Positions 1 to 10,830 of a DNA stretch of 64,000 bases are shown here, one piece after another; the first letter of the stretch is position 1; each line of letters starts with the position of its first letter. This stretch comes from Acanthamoeba lenticulata. Lineage: Eukaryota > Discosea > Longamoebia > Acanthamoebidae. The stretch covers positions 124,001 through 188,000 of the forward strand of contig NAVB01000233.1 of the NCBI GenBank assembly GCA_002179805.1, given 5' to 3'. Under the pieces are notes generated by a model. It did not search any database. It was not told the origin of the DNA and saw only the letters and a program-made list of their open reading frames with translations. The translations under genes were made by a program, and so were the position numbers.

Positions 1-639
1 AGCTCTACAAGCGACTCTCAGAGGGCATCTTCACCCTCCGCGACATGTACGAGCAGTTCTCCAACATCCTCAAGGTATGCATCAACACCTTCTTCATCCT
101 CCTCGCGTTCCATCTTGTTGCTGAGTGGTCTGATGAGGTCTGATGGTCGTCTTCTTGCCGCACAGATGGGACCGCTGAACAAGGTGATGGAGATGTTGCC
201 GGGCATGGGGAGCATCCTGAAGGAGGGAGCCGGGCGAGACTCGTCGCAGAAGATCAAGAGCTACATGACGATCATGGACTCGATGACTGACGAGGAGCTC
301 GACGACTCCAAGGTGCTGGCCAAGAACTCGCAGTCGCGCATCGTGCGCATCGCGCGCGGGTCCGGCCGGTCGGTCAAGGAGGTCAACGAGCTGCTGGAGC
401 AGTTCAAGCACTTTGAGAAGGTCATGAAGAAGGTCAAGGGCCTCAAGCTGGGCAAGGGCGGCGAGCTCAAGGGCCGCAACCTGGCGCAGATGTCCAACCT
501 CATCCCGCCGCACGTCATGAAGCAGATGGGCGGCATGGGCGCCATCCAGAACATGATGCGCTCCCTTGGTGGAGGCGGTGGCCTTGGCGGCCTTGGTGGC
601 CTCGGCGGCCTCGGCAACATGATGGGCATGGGCGAGTAA
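1..639 (+). CDS. SRP54: Signal recognition particle 54 kDa subunit, C-terminal part (truncated by window edge)
   Basis: Exons <1..74 and 166..639. The intron at 75-165 has GT..AG ends, and the frame runs through to the TAA at 637-639. The protein fragment reads from the end of the G domain (...GIFTLRDMYEQF) into the methionine-rich M domain (MGPLNKVMEMLPGM, then many Met residues). It ends in a Gly/Leu/Met-rich tail (repeats of GGLGGL, then NMMGMGE). The M domain of SRP54 binds signal sequences and SRP RNA in the cytosolic particle that targets ribosomes to the ER; this role is family knowledge. The catalytic G domain lies upstream of the window. An AATAAA at 683-688, about 45 nt past the stop, is a likely polyadenylation signal. 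The next gene, UBA3, starts 142 bp downstream on the same strand. Confidence 0.95.
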   Translation, partial: SSTSDSQRASSPSATCTSSSPTSSRYASTPSSSSSRSILLLSGLMRSDGRLLAAQMGPLNKVMEMLPGMGSILKEGAGRDSSQKIKSYMTIMDSMTDEELDDSKVLAKNSQSRIVRIARGSGRSVKEVNELLEQFKHFEKVMKKVKGLKLGKGGELKGRNLAQMSNLIPPHVMKQMGGMGAIQNMMRSLGGGGGLGGLGGLGGLGNMMGMGE

Positions 640-682
640 GAAGAGGCCCAGAACGTTCGGGAAGGCAGAGGAGGGGCAAAAC

Positions 683-688
683 AATAAA
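683..688 (+). terminator. Likely polyadenylation signal of SRP54
   Basis: A canonical AATAAA lies 44 nt after the SRP54 stop codon, in an A-rich stretch before the UBA3 start. Seen in sequence; its use is inferred. Confidence 0.5.
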
Positions 689-781
689 ACACAACAATCA
701 CCAACAACGGACAGAACCATAAATATAAATAAAATATAATAAATAAACAATTTAAGGGAAAAGAAAACACGCCAAGAATTT

Positions 782-2503
782 ATGGAGGGTTCACTGAACC
801 CAGATCAGCCTTCACCATCGATTATTGAATACTCAAATCCACACACCAGCCTTGGAGAGCGCATCGAGAGTGTGATGGAGTCGACGCAGTCCTTTACCGA
901 GCCAGAGGGAAGGTGGTTGGATACCTACAAATTGTTGGAGAGGCCTGGCCCTCTGGCTGGCGAGGCCTTCGAACCTGACACCCCCAGTGCCCCCAAGGTA
1001 CGACTTGCCAGAATGTTATGCGTGCACCTGTGCGCATGTGGTTGCTCATTTCACTTGCTCAAGACCCTTACCGATTTTTCGGTGCACTAATGATTGAATT
1101 ATTGTACTTGGGGCCGTTGCCAACAGCTTAAGAACTACCTGCGTGCATTGGAGAATGATCGGGGCGACCCTAACTGCAAAATCCTCGTGATTGGCGCTGG
1201 CGGCCTCGGCTGCGAGCTGCTCAAGGATCTCGCTCTCTCGGGTATGGCACAACATTTACAAAAATCAAGACGGTTGCTCTTGCTCACTACGTGGCACTGG
1301 TCTTGCTTGGGCAGGTTTCCGCTGCATCGACGTCATCGACATGGACACGATCGACATCTCCAACCTCAACCGCCAGTTCTTGTTCCGACCCTCTGACGTC
1401 GGCAAGCCCAAGGCTGAGGTTGCCGCTCGCTTCATCAACGAGCGCGTGCCCGGCTGTAAAGTCAACCCGTGCGTCCTTCCTTTACCCTGCGTCTCTCCAT
1501 TTTTTGCTCACCCTGGGCACACAGTCACTACTGCCGCATTGAGGACAAGGACGACGACTTCTACCGAGAGTTCAACATCATCATTTGCGGTCTGGACTCG
1601 ATCGAGGCCCGGCGCTACATGAACTCGGTCCTGGTCAACCTCGTGGAGCACACCGATGACGGCGAGATCGACCCGGACACCATCATCCCCATGATCGATG
1701 GTGGTACCGAAGGATTCAAGGGCCAGGCGAGGGTCATCCTCCCGGGCATCACGGCCTGCTTTGAGTGCACGCTGGAGCTGTTCCCGCCCAAGACCACGTT
1801 CCAGATCTGCACGATCGCGCACACACCGCGCAGGCCCGAGCACTGCATCGAGTACGCGCGTCTGTTCAAGTGGGCTGAGGACAAACCCTTCACGGACGAG
1901 AAGGGCGAGGCCGTGAAGCCGGACATGGACAACCCCCTGCACCTGCGCTGGATGTATGAGGTAGCGCGCAAGCGAGCTGAGGAGTTTGGCATCAAGGGCG
2001 TGACTCTGCGCAGCACCAAGGGCGTCATCAAGAACATCATCCCCGCCATCGCCTCGACCAACGCCGTCATCGCCGCTGCCTGTGCCAACGAGGCCTTCAA
2101 GTTTGCCACCAACGCGTCGGGCTTCCTCAACAACTACATGATGTACAATGGCGGCGGAGGCGTCTACACCTTCACCTTTGAGTACGAGCGCAAGGCCAAC
2201 TGCCTCGGCTGCGGCACCGTCGACAACGTCATCGAATGGACCGTCGACCCGGCCCAGAAGTGGGAGGACTTTATCGAGGACCTCGCCAAGGACTCGACGC
2301 TCCAGCTCACCAAGCCCTCCATCAGGTGCCCTGACAAGAACATCGGCATCTACATGCAGAACCCGCCCATGCTCGAGAAGAAACTGAGGCCCAACCTGGG
2401 CAAGAGCATCGGCGAGCTCATTGGTGACGGTGACTCGCTCAACATCACTGCCCCGACCCTCCCCGGCGTCGCCGTCACCCTCAAGATTCGCTTTAACAAA
2501 TGA
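782..2503 (+). CDS. UBA3: NEDD8-activating enzyme E1 catalytic subunit (UBA3)
   Basis: Exons 782..997, 1127..1241, 1315..1468 and 1525..2503 (487 aa). UBA3 pairs with NAE1/APPBP1 to adenylate NEDD8 and pass it to UBE2M, which drives cullin neddylation. The sequence shows the ThiF-type nucleotide-binding fold ([18 protein letters not shown], then [20 protein letters not shown]). The catalytic-cysteine region reads [20 protein letters not shown]. The zinc-type cysteines appear as CLGCG near residue 360, followed by a C-terminal ubiquitin-fold E2-binding part. The full-length family layout is intact and all expected residues are present. The start was chosen as the first ATG in the frame, giving an N-terminal extension of about 80 residues before the Rossmann motif. 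It transcribes in tandem with SRP54 and converges on TMEM164. Confidence 0.96.
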
Positions 2504-2982
2504 GGTGAATGATGATGGTGCTGGTGTTGCGCTCTGTTACCTTTAGTCATTTTACCAAACAAGTTTATTCAAAAACCCATCTGTGGTGGTCGATACGCAG
2601 CTGATACCATACCACCTCAACCTCACACAAAATAATAATAATTATAATTTATATATATAAAAATTATTAGTATTATTTATATAGTTTCAATTAGCCGCCT
2701 CGTCGTGCAGCTTCAACATTGTTATCAATTTTCATGGCCGGGGCACTAGTTGTGGGTCGTCACCCGATGAAAAACAGGCTGACTGCAAAGAAGAGAGCCT
2801 CTTTTGGGCCTGTTGGGATGGCGTATATGTTGAGGTTGAACTGGATCACAAGACCAACTAGACCAAGATACTCAGCTTGACAAGTCAGAGGAGACGCTCG
2901 AGCTTCAAGAGGGACTTTGTTTTAATATCCAAACATAATATTTCTATATTTCAGAATAATTACTTGTTCTTAATAATGATAA
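2504..2982. other. Convergent 3' intergenic region, AT-rich core
   Basis: There is no supported gene between the UBA3 stop and the TMEM164 stop. Positions about 2625-2690 are almost pure A/T (runs of ATAATAATAATT and TATATATATA), in sharp contrast to the GC-rich flanks. The region probably holds the 3' ends of both convergent transcripts. Confidence 0.6.
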
Positions 2983-4177
2983 TTACTTGTTCTTCTTGTT
3001 CTTCTTCGCTGCTCTTTTCGTGGCGGTGGGCGGCGCGCCGACAAGGCGATCAAAGGCGTGGCGCATGAGTTGCACGGCCCACAGCGCCGGATAGCCCGCG
3101 ATGACGGCACACACAGTCAGGAGGGCCGCCATCTTGTACTTGTAGTACCGCCCGAGAAAGAACGCAGCCCCTGCCATGCCAACCAAAATAGAGAGAGAGA
3201 GAGAGAAAGGCGTAAGAAGAAGAAGACCCAAAGGCAGGAGCAGGATGCAGAGGGGACAGGGGAGGGGGAAGAGCACCATTGGGCGGCCAGAGCAGATAGG
3301 AGAGGTTAATGCCGGTGAAAAGGCCTGGGATGAGGTGGAGGTTGATGTGGAAGAGGAACATGACGGCTATTGCCTTCATCAAAAAGTCGATTCCATATTT
3401 CTCGCCGCGGTAGAGCTCAAAGCGCTTGATCCAGACGAGGATATAGGGCGCCAGAAGGAGGGCTGCACGAGAAGATGAAGATGAGAAGATGAAGTCGCAG
3501 GAAATGAAGAAGTAAAGGGACGTACTGGTGTGCTGCAACCAAAAGATCTCGCGCTGGAGGAAGAACTTGACGTTCTGCATGTCGGGGAAGAGCAATGCTA
3601 GCGCCCTTGTGTGCAGATGGCAGGAAAGGAGTGAGCTCGCGAGCAGAAGAATGGGATAGAGAGCGGGAACAGGTACGTGTTGTGCGTGTAGAAGACGATG
3701 AGGTTGAAGATGTATGTCGCACGCTTCGTGTTGTGTGAGCACAAGATGTAGATATAACACAAGGACAACACGTGGCAGGGGAAGAGCATGGACACCATAT
3801 GCGTCCACCCTACAAGAACATGAGCGGTTAAAATGAGTGATAAAAAATAAAAATAAATAATAAATAAAAATAAAAATAAAAACCAGACGGTTACCGAGTC
3901 CTGCTTTGTAGAAGAGGTTGAGGAAGAAGGAAAGCCCAAGCACGCCAACTAACGCTCGCTCCACCAACGACATTGGTGCGTTTTTGTTGGACATCTTGAT
4001 CGGGTCGTGTTTTCGGCGGCTGTGGCTCCAGACCCCCACTGCGAGGAGGGCACCCATCAAGACATTTGAGATAACAATGTCCTCTACGTGCTCACGTAGC
4101 GACAAGAACTCATAGTTCAGAATCGGGTGCCCTGGCCCGGGTTCAATCGGTGCTACCGTGGGCGTCGCGGTCTCCAT
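2983..4177 (-). CDS. TMEM164: TMEM164-family multi-pass membrane acyltransferase homolog
   Basis: Minus-strand exons 4177..3895, 3809..3677, 3605..3526, 3462..3277 and 3170..2983 (289 aa). Human TMEM164 is a membrane acyltransferase that makes C20:4 ether phosphatidylethanolamine and has been tied to ferroptosis (family knowledge). Matches seen here: the MLFPCHVLSLCYIYIL segment aligns with the human NPCH motif holding the proposed acyl-accepting Cys. FYTHNTALALLFPD aligns with the human LLALLFP stretch. REIFWLQHT carries the conserved QH. About seven to eight hydrophobic segments are visible, and the C-terminus is Lys-rich (KRAAKKNKKNK). Every junction keeps GT-AG and phase. It diverges from the oxidoreductase at 4414 across about 236 bp, probably a shared promoter. 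Metabolic role in an amoeba is inferred. Confidence 0.85.
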
Positions 4178-4413
4178 CCTACGTCGTCACTCAAAAAGAC
4201 ACCAGAATAATAAAAAGAAAAAATGTTTCCTGTGCGCAATTTTCTCTGGAGCATTTATCTCGCGGAGTGTTTCCTGATCATATCATAGCTACTGTGAACC
4301 GACAGCCAATCGCGCCGCTATCGTTGGTGAACCGACAGAAAAGGCTGCTGCATTATATTGAAATGTCGTTCTTAGTAAATCCCTTTGTGTTTGCTTGAGA
4401 AGAGAGACTGCAG
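4178..4413. promoter_or_regulatory. Divergent promoter region, TMEM164 / SCCPDH-like
   Basis: A 236-bp gap separates two start codons pointing away from each other. No convincing TATA box was recognised. Its promoter role is inferred from geometry only. Confidence 0.4.
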
Positions 4414-5956
4414 ATGGCCACACAAGACAACCGTGAATACGACTTGCTGGTGTGGGGAGCCACGGGCTTCACGGGCCGCCTCGTGGCGCAGTACATGGCA
4501 GGCCGCGCCAAGACGGCCGGCCTCCGCTGGGCCATCGGTGGGCGGAGCGCCGAGCGCTTGGCCGAGATCAAGCGCGACTTGGCAGCCCATGGCGCGACCG
4601 AGGACGAGGTGGGTGTGGTCACTGGTGACTCCACCAAGGCGGCCGACATGGAGGCCGTCGCTTCGCGAACGCACGCTGTGATCAGCACCGTGGGGCCCTT
4701 CCTCAAGTATGGCACGCCCCTCGTCGCTGCCTGCGTCAAGTGCGGTACGCACTACGCTGACATCACGGGTGAGACGTACGTTGATGCTTCTTCATTTCAA
4801 CAATCCACCAGAATCTGATTTTGTTGCTCAACAACGCGATGCGCTACGATGCGCAGAGCCTGGGTGAGGCGTTTGATCGACGACTTCCACTCAGAGGCCC
4901 AGCAGAAGGGCGTGTGCATCGTGCCCATGTCGGGATTCGACTCTATCCCAGCGGACCTGGGCACCTTCATGCTGGCCGACTACGTCGCAAAGGCACGCAC
5001 TCTCTCTACTCGGCTTGGTCGCTCGCTCTGAACCTCGATCTGACTGACCCTCGTGCACGACGTTCTGGCCCCCGTGTAGAAGTACGACGCGCGATTGGGC
5101 GTGGTCCAGGCCGTGATGCGGGGCAAGGGAGGCGTCAGCGGCGGCACGATGGCCTCCATGCTGGAGATGGCCAGCCAGCCGTCCTCGGGCGGCGCTCGCC
5201 CAAGCTACCCGTTCTTCCTCAACCCGCGCGGCCAGTGGTCGTCCCTCCAGGTCACGCGCTACGACAGGGAGCAGCTGCTCCCGCGCTACGACCGCATCGC
5301 CAAGTACGATATGACGTCGTGGCGCACCACGCCCGAGTTTAAGGACCCTGGGCGCCGGGCTGGCTGCTGACCTGGCGATCGTGTACGTGTGCAGGACGTG
5401 GACGAGCATGTTCCCGATGGCGGTCATGAACACGCGCGTCGTGCGTCGCACAAACGCCCTGCTCAAGGACGTCTACGGGCCCCATTTCCACTACAACGAG
5501 GCCTCCCAGACCAGCGGCCTGTTCATGGCGATCTTGTTCACCTTGATGATGGCGCTGCTCGGCGTCCTGCTGATGTTCCGCTTCACGCGCGAGAACGTGC
5601 TCAGGCGCCTCCTGCCGGCGCCCGGCGAGGGCCCCAGCGAGGAGCAGCGCGCCCGCAGCCGCTTCACGTACGAGATCTACGGCCACGTCGACTACAAGGA
5701 CGCCGCCGCGGCCCAGGGCAAGCCCAAGATGGTCAAGGCCGTGGTGGCCGGGCGCGACCCGGGCTACACGGAGACGGCCGTGATGCTGTCCGAGGTGGGC
5801 ATCGCGCTGGTCGAGCTCAGCGCCCAGCGCCGGCTGCCGGTCCACGCCGCGGTCGGTGGCGGCGGCATCCTCACGCCAGCGTCGTGCTTCGGGTCGGAGC
5901 TCGTCACGCGCCTCCAGGCCGCCGGCCTCCGCCTCTACACCGAGGACCTAAACTAA
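4414..5956 (+). CDS. SCCPDH: Saccharopine-dehydrogenase-like oxidoreductase (SCCPDH / trans-acting enoyl reductase type)
   Basis: Exons 4414..4775, 4857..4992, 5080..5351 and 5395..5956 (443 aa). The N-terminus carries an NAD(P)-binding motif (DLLVWGATGFTGRLVAQYM). It is followed by the family signatures STVGPFLKYG, C.GTHYADITGE and MSGFDSIPADLGTFML. The C-terminal half has the PMAVMNTRVVRRTNALL block and one membrane segment near residue 300 (FMAILFTLMMALLGVLLMF). The ending TPASCFGSELVTRLQAAG is typical of the family. The natural substrate of eukaryotic SCCPDH is unclear; lipid-droplet association is known for the animal proteins. Two introns lack a GT donor. The junction at 4992/4993 reads AAG|GCACGC and fits GC-AG. 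The junction at 5351/5352 needs a 43-nt intron starting GCGCCG to stay in frame; a sequencing or real frameshift there is the alternative. Confidence 0.85.
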
Positions 5957-6290
5957 AAACTCGACCGTTTCGGAAACGTTTGGCCAAACGTGATGAGATC
6001 CCACAAGGCCGGTGCCGAGAGCGGAGTTGAAAGAGGAGAAGACACAGAAATAAAAGGTTTTTATAAAAAGAAAACCGCCGGATTACACTCCCGCGCCGCA
6101 TCCTCATAAAGATAGGATTGATCGGGACGGACGAGCTGACGACCGGTGGGAGAGCACCGTGAGGAGGCCGGTTCAACCCCGTAGCCTCTAGACGTCCATC
6201 TTTTGGCTCGGCGACGAACCGGCAATATTTATTTTATTGTTAAAACAAGAAGAAAAAAGAAAAGCAAAAACACAAACAACACAAAGAAGG
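5957..6290. other. Intergenic region between SCCPDH-like and AASDHPPT-like genes
   Basis: No gene seen. An AATAAA at 6049-6054 lies about 93 nt past the upstream stop and is a likely polyadenylation signal. A hairpin-capable GAGGC...GCCTC segment sits near 6164-6188. I considered it as part of a tRNA and rejected it. Confidence 0.5.
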
Positions 6291-7286
6291 ATGGATACAG
6301 AAGGAGGAGGTGTGCGGTGGGGCTTCAACTTTGAGGCTTGGCAGCCGACGGAAGAAGAGTGGGCAGCAGCGCTGGCCCTGGTCTCCCCTGCCGAACGGGA
6401 CCGCATCGGCCGCTTCAAGCGTCCCACGCGGCAGGCCGGGCTGTTGGTGGGGCGGCACAACCCCGATGCCAAGTCGGCTCTCGTGGGCCGCCTCCTCATC
6501 TTGTTGGCCACCGCTCAGGCCCACCCTCACATCCCGCTTGACGCGCTACGTTTTGAGAGGACGCCACAGGGCAAGCCCTATGTGGTCGCCTCGCTCCCGG
6601 AGGGCGAAGGCGGCAGCTGCTTCAACTTTAACGTGTCACACGCGGGCGATTGGGTCGTGCTGGCCGCAGAGACGACGGCTCTCGTTGGCGTTGACGTGAT
6701 GAAAGTGGAGCTTCGCGGGAGCAACCCTTCCCTCGACAAGTTCTTCCACGACATGCGGTCCTGCTTTACGCCGCGCGAGTGGGCTCGCATCCGCCAGCTG
6801 CCGCCTGGACCCCAACCTGACGATGAAGTGGAGGAGGACAAGCGACTAGCCCGCTTCTTCGAGCACTGGACCCTCAAGGAGGCCTACATCAAGGCCGTTG
6901 GCGTCGGCCTCGGTTTCGACCTCCAGCGAGCGCAGTTCCATTGCCAAGACGAGGAAGACAACGATGATCAAGCTTCGCAGAGAAGGGGCAGCAGAGGGCA
7001 CTACACGACGGCGACGGTGGAAATCGACAGAGTGCCGAGGCCCGAGTGGTTGTTCGAGCTGGAGCGGCTCGACCGGCGACACATCGTAGCCGTTGCGCGG
7101 GGGCCATTCGCACAGGCGCTCGACAGCTACAAGCTTGCGCTCGGCCTTAGTACTGAAGAACAGCAGCGGACGCGGGAGGGAAAAGAGTTGACGAATGCAA
7201 GCAGACCCTACAGGCCCTGGCGCGTGTGGTCGTTCGATGAACTCATGAACCACATCGAGCGGCGCCACGTTGAGACGAGCAGCTAA
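6291..7286 (+). CDS. AASDHPPT: 4'-phosphopantetheinyl transferase (AASDHPPT type), intronless
   Basis: Single exon, 331 aa. It transfers 4'-phosphopantetheine from CoA to a conserved serine of carrier proteins (fatty-acid synthase ACP, polyketide synthases, aminoadipate reductase), a cytosolic activity in the human protein. Seen in sequence: FNFNVSHAGDWVVLAAE (substrate-binding His), the Mg-binding block VGVDVMK, and FFEHWTLKEAYIKAVGVGLG with the catalytic W-x-x-K-E-A/S-x-x-K core. These align closely with human AASDHPPT. The start at 6291 was preferred because it sits in AAGGATGG and begins the conserved part. An upstream in-frame reading exists but starts in an A-rich leader. One of the few single-exon genes here. 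Confidence 0.93.
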   Translation: MDTEGGGVRWGFNFEAWQPTEEEWAAALALVSPAERDRIGRFKRPTRQAGLLVGRHNPDAKSALVGRLLILLATAQAHPHIPLDALRFERTPQGKPYVVASLPEGEGGSCFNFNVSHAGDWVVLAAETTALVGVDVMKVELRGSNPSLDKFFHDMRSCFTPREWARIRQLPPGPQPDDEVEEDKRLARFFEHWTLKEAYIKAVGVGLGFDLQRAQFHCQDEEDNDDQASQRRGSRGHYTTATVEIDRVPRPEWLFELERLDRRHIVAVARGPFAQALDSYKLALGLSTEEQQRTREGKELTNASRPYRPWRVWSFDELMNHIERRHVETSS

Positions 7287-7582
7287 CATGTAAGTTTTTT
7301 ATTGCCCTTGCTCTGGTGGGCTGGGGGTTGTGGTTTGGGCGCGTGCCAACGGCTGCCCGTAGGGCGAGAGCACTTTGGCAGGAGAAGGTCTGTTTGCGGT
7401 CAGAGAAGGGACCGTGCTCCAGAGGTGTGCAGATAGATTGATCAACCACTCTGGCCTTGCGCAGAGGGATGAAAGCAACAAACTGTTTTGTTTTCTTTAC
7501 AAAAAGCGGCAGCTGTACACAGCAAAGGCGGGAGAAGAGAGAGAGGAAGAGGCTAACGGCATCCAATCGAGAATGAGCAGAC
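7287..7582. other. Convergent intergenic region, AASDHPPT-like / CDO1
   Basis: 296 bp between the stop codons of two convergent genes. No gene or clear structure seen beyond a TTTTTTATTG tract just after the AASDHPPT stop. Confidence 0.5.
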
Positions 7583-8288
7583 TCAGTCATCGTGACATCG
7601 AATCTTGTTGACGGTGTGGTAGCCGAGAGTCTTGCGCGCGGTCTTGCCCAGGGCGGGGATGTAAATCAGGCAGGACTTGATGGGGGGCGAGTAGAGATGG
7701 AGAGAGACGCTATCGCAGCCTAGAGGACGAATGACGTGAAGAGCGATCTCGTCGCGAATGTAGGCAACCTCGCCTTTGGAGTGGGCTTCAGTCTGACCCT
7801 TGATGAGATTCGGGCAAATGCCCTCCTCCGGCCCTGTCTCGGGTTCGTCCTTGACGTGGTAATAGGTCTCCTCAATTTCGCCCTGCAGACAACCCATCCA
7901 GCAGCTCGAGCCGGCGTGATTGTGAATGGGACTCTTTTGGCCATCCTTCCAGCAGAGAACCTGGAGAGGAACCGGTCAGACCGACTAGCATCAACCCCCA
8001 GAGGGACAAGGAGGCACGTACGATGAGCTCAAAGTGCTCGTTGGCGTCCACAAGGTTGCGGGCGTAGACAGCCGGATGGAACAACGCGTATTCCTCCCAA
8101 TCTTTGTTGTTAAGGATGTAATCGGACATCATAGTCTTGACGCGATCCGCGCCTTCTGGGCCGTTACCGAATTGTTCGAAGTGCTTGCGCAGATCACCGC
8201 ACAGCCGCGCGAGCGGGGCCTGTTCGACCTCCTTCTTCATCATCGCCGTTTCAGGCATGTCATTCTCCTGTTGCTGAACGAGAGACAT
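7583..8288 (-). CDS. CDO1: Cysteine dioxygenase type I
   Basis: Minus-strand exons 8288..8022 and 7960..7583 (214 aa). The enzyme oxidises L-cysteine to cysteine sulfinate with a mononuclear iron. The cupin is intact. The first two metal-binding His are in SPIHNHAGSSCWMGCLQGE and the third in DEIALHVIRP. The Cys of SSCW aligns with human Cys93, and the Tyr of VSLHLYSPP aligns with human Tyr157; in mammals these form the thioether crosslink. So the amoebal protein could carry the same cofactor (inference). The N-terminal helical part (VYARNLVDANEHFELIV) matches the family. The splice junction is GT-AG and phase 0. The gene diverges from the unknown gene starting at 8687. Confidence 0.95.
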
Positions 8289-8686
8289 CTTTCACGATCT
8301 GGCCTGTGATCAACAAATACCAAGTGGGCTTCTCCGGGTTGGTGGCTTCTTACGACAGAGGTTGTTCAACGTCTGAGTACTGTTGTTGAAGCAGGGCGTG
8401 ACTTCTCTTCTTTGTCCACCACCTCTGCTGGGCACAGAAAAGCGGTCGACACCAACACCCCGATTTGGGGCAGGGCGAGAAAGCCGCTGAAAGTTCCGAA
8501 AGCATACACAGAAAGAACGTTACGGCATCTGCTCATTGGTGCAACGTCGGCCAGGGCCAAAGTGGGCCCCGAAAAGTAGACGATCCGGGCCTATCGAAGC
8601 ATCCTAAAAAGGCGCGATAAAGATTGCCAAGGAAAATCAATTCTCCGAGTAGAGGAAACCGAAATAAAAAGAAGAAGAAAAGGAAG
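8289..8686. promoter_or_regulatory. Divergent intergenic region, CDO1 / unknown gene
   Basis: 398 bp between two divergent starts. No ORF with family support. Probably contains both promoters; no motif assigned. Confidence 0.4.
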
Positions 8687-10819
8687 ATGAAGCAGGGCGC
8701 GGCCATCAAGCCGCAATCTTTTCTTGCTCTGCCGCTTGCTATCCCACCAACCACTGATGGTACCTGCAAGCTCCGTTGCAAAGTATTTTATTCTAAGATT
8801 TGATTTTACTCGAGTAAGGTAATTCTGTATCTGCCTTTTTGGTGTGCACTAGTGTTGGCCTCATTTGTGTCGGAGCCGCTCCTCCTGGGTCCGCCGGTTA
8901 GCCGCCGGTGGCACATCGACGAGTGGCGGAAGAGCGTCATCTGTGAGCGCTCTTCAGGCGCAGCATCGTCGCCCGCACGGTCCAAAGCGTCGCCCTCGAA
9001 CTCGCCACAAAGACGGCAGGGCTCGTCCTCTTCCGGCGCCGCTAAGGGCACGCGCGCGTCGTCCTCCTCATCATCGTCAAAGCGACATCAAAACGAAAGT
9101 GGCGACAGCGCGGCCGACGGCGGAACCGACCTCCTGCGGCTGCTGCCCCGCCGATCCGACGCCGTCATCACCGACGAGGCCCAGCTCACCGCCGCGCTGG
9201 GCGAGGCCCTCGCGCAGGTCAACACCGCCCACAAGTGCTTCAAATCACAGCCCAACCGCGCCTCGAAGCTCTACTTCACCGCCGCCAAGTGTACGCCGAG
9301 TCTCCACACGTCCCGGCCCGGCCTGGCTGGCGCCCACAAAGGCTGACGAGCTCGGCGTGTTTGTGTGTGTTTGTGTGTCTACGTTGCAGCGCTGGCGCAG
9401 CTCGGCCGGGTCCGCGAAGCGGCGGAGACGCTGCAGTTCCTGCTGCTCCTCCAGCATGTCGAACAGACCAAGCAAGAGGCCACCGCGGGCGACGGTGACA
9501 GCACCAGCACCACGACCACAACAGCCGTCGTCGACACGCCCTCCAACTGCGTCTACCTCAACAACCCCGCCCGCGCCAAGGTAGATTTTTTTTGTAAAAT
9601 TTATATATATATAAATACCTCTTTATAAAATGAAAATTAGTTTTTTTAAAATAATAATGAATTTATATCCTAATAATAAAATGGAGCGCAGCTGGTCTAC
9701 ACGGCGCACCTGTGGCTGGCGCGGCTGAGCCGATGCGCAGACGGTCAGCTGGCAGGCCAGCACTACCGCGCGTGCTGCGAGGTCTTCCTTTCGCGCGCGC
9801 TCGTCGACGAGCTCGCCGACCAGGTCCGGCCTGACCCAGCCCCCGCCGGCTCTCCCCACGACGCTGGCCTGTCTCACGTCCATCCCCTTCCTCTTCCTCC
9901 CCCAATCAAAACCAGGCGCTGCGCCTGTCCGGGCCGGTGCTGGCCGAGCACGCGCGGCGCGTGGTGGACGACGTGCGGGCGCGGATGGCCGGCGTGGAGG
10001 CCCTCTGGTCGGTCGTTGAGCGGCCCGACCAGCTTCTGGCCACCCTCCTTGAGGCCGCTGCCTTCTTCTCGCTCCGCGCGCCCTCGCCCCGGTGCGTGCC
10101 AGCGCAGCGATCTGCTTGCTTGCTCAAGCGTCGCGCCAGACGTACTCACGGCCGTTCTGGTGTGGACAAGCGCAGATCGGTGGCGCTGTACGCGGTGGCG
10201 TCCGAGGTGGCGGCCTGCTTTGACCGCAAGCACGACGTTGCCCGATGCCTGCGGCGCGCCTCCACCGTTTGTTTCGCGCTGTCTGCCGTGTGGCTCGGGC
10301 TCGATTGCCTGGGCTGCGCCGTCCAGCAGCGCGAGCAGACGAAGGAGGCTCCGGTCAGCAACGATGTGAATGACGACAACACTAAAACCGACATCGAGCC
10401 CGACCTGTGCGACCTCCTCTACGCTTCGCTCGCTCTCGGTGCGGCGCACTCGTTCCTCCTCTCGGTGGTTCGTACGCGCTTAGCCCACTCGTGATCTGCA
10501 GGCGACCGCGTGCGGCAGCGCGAAGCCCTCATGTGGGTTCGAGCCGAGGCCCGCAGCGGCGCTCCGTTTGCCGCGGAAACACAGGTACGCCTCCCCTGAC
10601 GGCGTCTATTGCCGTTGTGGTGTTTGCATTGTCAGCTGCTGCTGACGTGTCTGCCCTCGTGCCCAGTTGTTGTGCGAGCTGGTGGAGTGCGAGCAGGCCA
10701 GCGATGTGGCCCGGTTGGAGCAGGCCGCGGCCGACCATGAAGCTCTGCTCGAGCAGCACCGCCACCTCCGCGAGCTCTACCAGCTCCTCCTCGCCCGTCT
10801 CGATGGCATCGTCTCTTGA
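8687..10819 (+). CDS. Unrecognised helical protein, eight exons
   Basis: Exons 8687..8759, 8853..9290, 9390..9580, 9692..9823, 9916..10091, 10176..10438, 10502..10584 and 10667..10819 (502 aa, all phases agree). I do not recognise the family. The N-terminus (MKQGAAIKPQSFLALPL) comes from a separate first exon, chosen because the long exon has no ATG of its own. Residues about 55-105 are Ser/Arg/Gly-rich and probably disordered. The rest is alanine- and leucine-rich helix, with TPR-like stretches such as KLYFTAAKSLAQLGRVREAAETL and ASEVAACFDRKHDVARCL. A final coiled-coil-like segment is rich in Glu, His and Leu. No signal peptide or membrane span is evident. A tetratricopeptide-type scaffold is possible but not shown. 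Confidence 0.75.
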
Positions 10820-10830
10820 TGCAAGTTAAC

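Noticed and set aside
6105..6190. Possible tRNA or structured RNA (CCGGTTCAACCCC resembling a T-arm, with GAGGC/GCCTC pairing)
   Set aside because: No A box, anticodon arm or acceptor stem could be paired; the spacing is wrong for a T-arm.
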